DNA of 64,000 bases from Hirsutella rhossiliensis. Lineage: Eukaryota; Ascomycota; Sordariomycetes; Hypocreales; Ophiocordycipitaceae. A program made the position numbers and the translations under genes. The notes beneath the pieces were generated by a model. That model was not told the origin of the DNA, searched no databases, and saw only the letters and a list, made by a program, of their open reading frames with translations. The DNA is taken from the NCBI RefSeq assembly GCF_020360975.1, contig NW_025408671.1, positions 5,704,001 to 5,768,000 on the forward strand. Reading direction: 5' to 3'. Of the stretch, positions 57,701 through 64,000 are shown piece after piece (position 1 is the first letter of the stretch; every line of letters starts with the position of its first letter).

Positions 57701-58088
57701 AATAAGTCCCTATTAAATCGCTACTAACTTATTAATATATTAATACGCTTAAATATCTTATAACTATATATAAAGTAGTAAAATAAGAAAATAAAGGAAA
57801 ACTATTTAAGCTACTTATTAAATATTATTAAGGAAAATAAAACTAAACTATAACTTTATTAAATCCTTAATAATAAAAAAGAAAAGGATAATTATAATTA
57901 AATAAAAGAAAGATAAGACCTATTTATTACTTTTAACTACTCTTCTTTATTACTAGTATAGCGGGAATTAACTAAGGCGCCCCCTTTACTATACTAAATA
58001 CTTTTAAAAATACTAAAACTACCTTATCTTTTACTCTTTCTTTATCCTTTACGTTAAGACCTATCTTTATTAGTATAGTACTTACCTT
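57701..58088 (+). other. Right tail of gypsy F
   Basis: Lys/Asn-rich, AT-rich sequence after the chromodomain. No LTR of type C follows, so the 3' end of F is lost or diverged beyond recognition. Confidence 0.45.
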
Positions 58089-58562
58089 TCTCGCGTAAAG
58101 AGATATAAGAAGTATATAAAAAATATATAAAGGTAAAAGTAAAAGTAAGGGGTTAGATAGGTAGGGCAGAGATATTTAAATCTTATAGGGGCAGTAATTA
58201 TAGTAAGGGAGTAATTATTATATTACCTTAATTCTCCTTCTTTCCTTTATCTAACGCCCCTCTTTATACCTATCTAGTATCTTGATTAATAAAGAAGATC
58301 CTACTTAAAGAAGCTACTAATATCCTTTTAACTACTAAGCTTTTTACTAAGTTTTCCTTCTTTTTTAGCCGTTACTAGTATATCCGTCTTATCTCTCGCT
58401 ACCTCTATAAGAAGCTATCGCTACTTTTACTTTCCCTCTTACCCTTACCCTCCTTTCTATACCTCCTTTTAGCTCCTTCTTTAAAACCTGTTTTTTAGCT
58501 TCCTAGGCCCCTCGTACTATAGGATATCTCCGAGAATATAAATTAGGCTACGCTTCGCGATA
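58089..58562 (-). repeat. Solo LTR of copia family A
   Basis: 474 bp, TCTCGCGTAAAG...CTTCGCGATA on the plus strand. TSD ACCTT/ACTTT (58084-58088 and 58563-58567) with one C-to-T difference. Confidence 0.9.
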
Positions 58563-59935
58563 ACTTTAGCCTTAGTAAATAGTAAGGCGTACTATTAAAA
58601 CGTATAGCCTATAATACTATTAATAAGTTAGAGTTTTAACTAAGATTCCTAGGCCTATTACTTTAGGCTTATATAGGCGATATTAAATAAGGGCGTAGGG
58701 TTAAGGTAAATAATAAGCTCGTAGCGCTTATTAATTAGTATATAGTAGTTAGTATACTTAACGTAGTATATCGTTAAGCGGTCGCTAATAAAAGAGTTAA
58801 ATAAAACTTATAACTATAGACTTTTAAATACTTATAGTCTTAAAGGACTTATAATAAGCTATCTTAGTAGTATTAAAAGCCTTAGCTAAATACTATACTA
58901 TAATAGTAAGATAGCGCTAATTACCCTCTTTAAAAATAAGTATACTTATATCTAAGCTATTATCCTTAATATCTTTATTACTAGTCTTTAGCTTATTAAG
59001 CTTATATAAGTACTTAATAATAGCGACTATATTAGCCCGGTTACTAAATATAAGAGTAGCGGCCTTAAAAAGGATTAGCTTATTAATTATAATATTTAAA
59101 GTTAAGAAGAAACTTACTTAGTTATAGGTCGCGGTATACCTATAGTACTATTTATAGCGTATTAAGGAAACCCCTAAGAGAATATAGCTAATTAAAAGCA
59201 CTTTAATAAGCTTAAGCTTAGTTATACTATACTCCTTAATAACTATCCTAAAATAATATATATACTAGAGCTTATAAGGGATAACCCCTTAAGCTTTAAC
59301 TAAGTAGGCTTTAGCCTTAAATTAAGTATACCTTTTTATAAGAGCGCGACTACTTTATACTACTACCTAAGTACCTTTATCTTTAGTACTATTATTCTTA
59401 AGTTTATTAGTAAGAGGAGTTAGATTATAGCTATCTTTATTATTACTATTATTATTATCTTAGCCCTTATTTAGCTAGGTCTTATTATTAATATTAGCTT
59501 ATTTATTTTAAGGAGCGGCCTAAGTAATAATCTCTTATTAGCTAGAGCCGCCTTATTAAAATAAAGTAGCTAAGTTATTAGTACCTACCTAGGAGCGCTT
59601 AAGTATAGTCTCCTTATTAGCGTTAGTATTATTAATAAGGGTAATAGACTTATAAGTTTCTTAGCCTATAAAGGTAAGCTTATTAATAGTTAGAGTTAAG
59701 GTATTTAATAAGGTAATAAGGGTATAACCCTCGCTAATATTAGGTCCTAGACTAAGAGTCTCCTAAGACTAGTATTCCCTTATACCTTTCTTAGCTTTCT
59801 TTATTAAAGGGGAACTAGTATTACTATAAGACTTTTAGGCTAATCGCTTATACTTTAAAAGCGAACCTACTACTACCTACTCCTATATATAGTATAGGAA
59901 ATCGGCGTTATAGTTTTTTATCTTTTTTAATATAA
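58563..59935 (-). pseudogene. Unidentified retroelement-like ORF, RIPed
   Basis: The minus strand has a readable frame from about 59905 downwards with RIP stops: ADFLYYI near the start, then VVVGSLLKYKRLA, SPLIKKAKKGIREY, a Thr/Leu/Asn-rich block ITLLNTLTLTINKLTFIG (about 59720-59660), and later IFSNRANIVAIIKYLYKLNK (about 59030-58970). Composition and layout resemble the first ORF (gag-like) of a fungal LINE, but no zinc knuckle or other deciding motif was seen. Confidence 0.45.
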
Positions 59936-60323
59936 AAGGTATTATTATTTATAAATTATTAATAAAAAGTAATATAAAAAGGTATAAGAGATTAATAAAA
60001 AAAAGTATAAAACTTTATAGTAATTATAAGTAAAAGAGTTAAAGAAAAAAAGAAAATAAAAGAAGTAAGAGATATATATATATACTCTTTATATTATAAT
60101 TATATAGCTAATATATAAGCGATACTATAATACTTACTTAGTAGTAACTATTAATATAATAACTATTAATATTATAGAGTATAAACTAATATATACTTAT
60201 ATAGGTATATACGCGCGATATATAACTAAAACTACTTCTTTTCTTAACTAAATATATATAGTATAGTAAAAGTAATATATATTAAAGATATAGCTAAGAT
60301 ATTAATATAAAAAGGGAGATAAT
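59936..60323. other. AT-rich spacer with (TA)n
   Basis: Very AT-rich with A-rich and (TA)n runs. It may include the leader of the minus-strand frame to its left. No gene seen. Confidence 0.4.
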
Positions 60324-60579
60324 TATAAGAGCGCTACTAAGAGGTATAAGCTAATAAAGTACTTAGGTATATAGTACTAAGGTATTAGTAGGGTATTAAT
60401 AAGGAATTATACTTACCTTACTTATAAGTTATAGACTACTTATTACTTTAACTAAAGAAGAAAAATCCTTTTTTTATAAGCTTTAGTTTTATAATAAGGA
60501 GAATATAATATATATAGCGTAGTACCTCTAGCTATCTCTACTACCTAACTAATCGTACTATAATATATATTCCCTTATA
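60324..60579 (+). repeat. 5' LTR of gypsy G (LTR type C)
   Basis: 256 bp, TATAAGAGCGCTAC...ATTCCCTTATA. Compared with 26917-27166 the differences are mainly transitions plus small indels. Preceded by ATAAT. Confidence 0.8.
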
Positions 60580-60649
60580 GCTAAAGACCTTTTACTTTTT
60601 CCTTAACCGCTTAATAGTAAAATACTATATTAATAAGAAATAAGGCCTT

Positions 60650-61500
60650 AATAGCTATAAGGAGATAGCTTAGTTCTTACTCTTTTATATACTACTAGAG
60701 CCTTAAATATAGTAAGTAGTAAGCTTTTAAGAGTAAAGCGGCCTTAAAGAGATAAGAGACCCTTAAGTATTCTTTAACTACTTAGTTTATACTTTTAATA
60801 ACGTATAAGAGTAAGAGAAGGTATAGGATAGGCTATAAACCCTTACTTAGTAAGAGGGGTAGTCTTTTAAGGAGTTCTTACTAGAATTTAAAGAGACCTT
60901 AACCTAGGCGGTAAGTAATACTACTTAGGAGGACGGCGCTAAGCTTACCTAGCTATAGAGCTTAATCTCCTTAGCGCTTTAAGAGCTACTTATCCCTATT
61001 ATAATACCCTTTACTTATAAGGGCTATATAGCCCGACTTATAAAGGTAGCCTAAGGATATAAGTAGACGCCGCGCTTTTAAAAGTTATATAAGCGCTTAG
61101 CTTTAAGCGGGACTAATAAGCTAGATAGTTCCTCCTTACTTAACCTATTTATACCTAGGCCCGCTCTTAAGTTAGCGGTCGATATAGATAATAACGTCTA
61201 AATAGCGGCTATATACCTTAAGGGGCGTAGTAATAATAAGACCCTAGCTACTCTATTAGTAGTATAGCTTAGTAAGATAGCTAAGTAAGTACCTTATAAG
61301 GAAATTAGTAAATAATATAAAGAGGGCTACTATATATATTATAGTATAAGTATATATATAGTTAGGTTATACCCTTACTTCTTAGTAAGGAGGCTAGTAG
61401 AGATATAGGTTACTTATACTTTATTAAAATCTAATAATAAAAGAAATAAGAGAACCTTTATTATATATAAAGTAAAAGGAAAAGTTTAGCTTTAGTATAA
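60650..61500 (+). pseudogene. Gypsy G gag region
   Basis: The frame shows a classic gag capsid pattern: FFNYLVYTFNNV, then QERAQDRLQTLTQ and FQEFLLEFKETLTQA (about 60765-60905), followed by ALQELLIPI and an Arg/Lys-rich part. The Q residues in these readings are mostly TAG or TAA. Confidence 0.7.
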
Positions 61501-61559
61501 AGGTAGGCCCTAAAGCTTAGTAAGCTAATACTAGCTAAGGAGGACCTAGTAAGGTATAT

Positions 61560-64000
61560 TAAAAAAGAACTTACTTTAATACTAGTTATTACTAATTAAA
61601 CTTATCTTCTTTCCGCCCTTATAAATAAAGGTTACTAGTATTATACTATAATTAATAAAGTAAAAGCCCTTAAGCTATACTTATTAGTAAAGAAGATTTA
61701 CCCTAGGTATATAAAAGGCGCTTTAGCTATAATAAAAGGCGCGGTTATTAAAGGTATTACTTAGGTAGCTATAAAGGTTAATAGCCTCCTATAGCTATTA
61801 GTAGTATATATAGTCCCTTAGCTTAAGTTTCCCTTAATTCTTAGGAAGCTATAGTTAATATATATAAAGTTATATTTAGTACTATATAAAGGGAGGCTAT
61901 AGTTTAGCCTTATATAGTCCTAGGTTTAGTATAGTAATAAAGAGAAAAGAGCGCTAAACGCCCTACTTAACTTATAAGACGCTTAAGAAGTCCTAGCCTT
62001 AGTATTTATAGGTATATTATAGTAAATCTATAAGTAAAAGGGGCTAGCTATAGCTATAGCGTTAATTTATATAATTAGCTTAGTAGATATTAAGAAAGCG
62101 CTATAACTAAAGCGCCTTATATTAAAAGAGGAGCTATAGTAAGCTATCTTATTATAGTTTTATAACTTACTACCGCTCTTTTAAAAAAGTAAGGCTAATA
62201 AGTTAAACCCTTATAAGCTAGGTATAGACTACTTAATACTACTCTATATAAGGGATAATAGTAAGGAGCTCCCCTTACTATTTAAGCTACTATATAGTAT
62301 ATTATAAAAGGAACTATTAGTATTAAAGAAGACTCTTTTAGACCTCTATAATAAGGGATTTATTAAGGCTAGCTCCTTTAAAGTAATAGCTCTAGTTTTA
62401 TTAATATAGAAGCTAAGGGGGGGGACTTCGCTTTTATATAAATTACTAAGTATTAAACGTAATTATATACTTAGACTAGTACCCCCTTTTACTTATAAGG
62501 GAGACCCTTTATAACTTAGTAAAGGTAAAGTAGTTTATAAGGCTTAATATCGTTTAAGCGTTTTATAAGGTATAAATAGTATATAAGGGAGAGTAAAAGA
62601 TAGCGTTTTATATAAGATATAGCTTATTTAAGTAGATAGTTACTCCCTTTAACTTAGTAGGTACCCTAGCTATATTTTAATATTATATTAACTTAGTATT
62701 TAAAGGCTTCTTAGATAAGTTTATATTTATATATATAAATAATATTCTTATTTATTTAAGCGGGAGCTATAAAGACTATATATAAAAGGTATAGAAGGTA
62801 TTAAACCGCTTAGCGGAGCACGGCTTATACCTAGACCTAGATAAGTATAAATTTAGCGTTAAGCGCGTTAAATACCTTAGCTTTATTATTATTAAGGGTA
62901 TAAGTATATAAGTAAACCTAGCTAAGATTTAAGCTATTCGCGACTAAGCGACCTTAATATTATAATAAGGTATATAAAGCTTCCTTAGCTTTACTAACTA
63001 CTACTAAGTTTTTATTAAGGAGTTCTCGTAGATTATACTACCGCTTAATAAGCTAATAATGGATAGGGCCTATTTCTCTTAAGGACTTATATAAGTAGAG
63101 GCGTTCTAAGCCTTTAAGGACTTATTTTTATAGGCCTTAGTACTACTATAGTAAGACTTTAATAATCTATTAACTATAAAAGTAAACTATAATAGCTATA
63201 TACTTAAGGGAACCCTATCTTAAGAAGTAAAAGGGTAAAGGAAGCTAGTAGCGTTCTACTTATATTAGCTTACTATAGTAGAAAGGAACTACTTAATCTA
63301 TAATAAGAAGATATTAATAATTATTAGCTATTTTAAGTAATAATAAGCGTAGCTCTATAGCTATAAGAGCTTTAAGATCCTTATAAACTATAGGAACCTT
63401 AAATACTTTATAACTTAATAATACCTCTTAAAGTAATAAGCGCGCTAAGTAGAGTATCTCTTATACTTTTAGTTTTATATTAAGTATAAACTAAGTAAGG
63501 AGGCTATAATATTAAACGCTTTCTTATAAAAAGAGTAAGACTAGCTTACCTTTATAGACCTTAATATATAGGATATATAAATAATCTTAAATAAGGCGCT
63601 TTAGACTTACCTTAGCGTTACTTTATTAAGGGTAAAGGGCGACCCTTTAAGAGCGGCTAGGGTCCTAGCCCCCTTTAAAAGTATACTTAATATCCCTTAG
63701 TATATCTTTTAAGATAAGGAGCTCTAACGCTTATAAGACTAGCTAGCGGTATAAGATAGTATATATATAAGCGTATACTATACTATAAAGGTAAGGGCGC
63801 GCTCCCTTAACTATAGCCTTAAGTTAAAAGTCTAAGTAAGCGACTACTATATCGACCCCTATAGCTACCTTTACTATAAGAGTAAGCTATAGGTCTTAAG
63901 CGCGCTAGCAACGATAGAGGCTATAGCTAGGGCGGCCCCTTTAAAAGTTAAGAAGTAAGATAGGTTAAAAAGGTAGATTATATAGATAATCTATAACTTA
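61560..64000 (+). pseudogene. Gypsy G protease, RT and RNase H
   Basis: RT begins near 62220 with NKLNPYKLGIDY and a GFIKASSFK-like segment (about 62353-62380). The catalytic box reads YINNILIYLSG (about 62732-62765) for YVDDILIYS. The thumb/connection is at 62800-63050. RNase H follows with ILKGTLSQE and VAFYLYQLTIVERNYLI (about 63250-63300). The frame continues to the window edge. Confidence 0.8.

Larger units (their letters stand above)
26917..58088 (+). mobile_element. Ty3/gypsy chromovirus F, split by later insertions
   Basis: Pieces at 26917-28375 (LTR, gag), 28944-30110 (protease, start of RT), 54576-55029 (RT end) and 55406-58088 (RNase H, integrase, chromodomain) join in order on the plus strand when the solo LTR B2, copia A4 and the D-type solo LTR are removed with one copy of each TSD. 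The reconstructed length is about 5.8 kb, normal for a chromovirus. No 3' LTR is seen; the right end is uncertain and lies near 58088. It is the oldest layer of the nest. Confidence 0.8.
60324..64000 (+). mobile_element. Ty3/gypsy element G, first part (runs off the window)
   Basis: Type C LTR (60324-60579), gag, protease region, RT and RNase H in order on the plus strand; integrase and 3' LTR lie beyond 64000. RIPed, but with no nested insertion in the visible part. The LTR nearly matches that of F, though the coding parts look different. Confidence 0.8.

Overview
The window looks like an AT-rich, transposon-filled region of a filamentous ascomycete (Pezizomycotina, probably a Sordariomycete; the species cannot be told). 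Most of it is repeat-derived DNA almost stripped of CpA/TpG. Old coding frames are still readable, but Gln, Trp and Arg codons have become TAA/TAG and paired copies differ almost only by C-to-T and G-to-A changes. This is the signature of repeat-induced point mutation (RIP). Only two intact-looking host genes were found, both in the island at about 14.07-24.39 kb.

Layout. 1-3096: gag/protease part of a RIPed Ty3/gypsy copy (family D). 3097-9440: Ty1/copia element A1 with 486-bp LTRs. 9441-11563: inverted 5' part of another copy, A2. 11564-13700: LINE fragment. 13701-13847: LTR fragment. 14072-24390: island of ordinary base composition with an unrecognised 287-aa gene (minus), two minisatellites, a Fot1/pogo transposon with perfect 23-bp TIRs, a 247-bp inverted-repeat element, a second pogo-like transposon with 42-bp TIRs, an intact APH/choline-kinase-like gene, and a secreted subtilase pseudogene damaged by RIP-like changes. 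24391-26916: repeat remnant and the 3' part of copia A3 (minus), split by a solo LTR.

From 26917 there is a deep nest that can be ordered by target-site duplications (TSDs). A chromodomain gypsy element (F, plus) is interrupted by copia A4 (30111-54575, TSD AATAT). A4 is interrupted by gypsy D (34282-51999, TSD GTAT). D is interrupted by a young, un-RIPed copia element E (37738-42891, TSD GTTAA). Solo LTRs lie at 25923, 28376, 32884, 55030 and 58089. 58563-59935 holds an unidentified minus-strand retroelement-like frame, and 60324-64000 the first part of another gypsy element (G).

The most unusual object is element D. Its LTRs end in TTTAACGGG...CCCGTTAAA rather than TG...CA, and three insertions with these ends share 4-bp TSDs. 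Between its integrase and 3' LTR it carries about 4.9 kb of extra DNA with two divergent frames of 846 and 328 codons. Both keep exact reading frame over their whole length, and both appear to have lost ATG starts as ATA. I recognise neither. Because RIP acts on duplicated DNA, their RIPed state suggests that they multiplied with the element, so they may be retrotransposon cargo genes.
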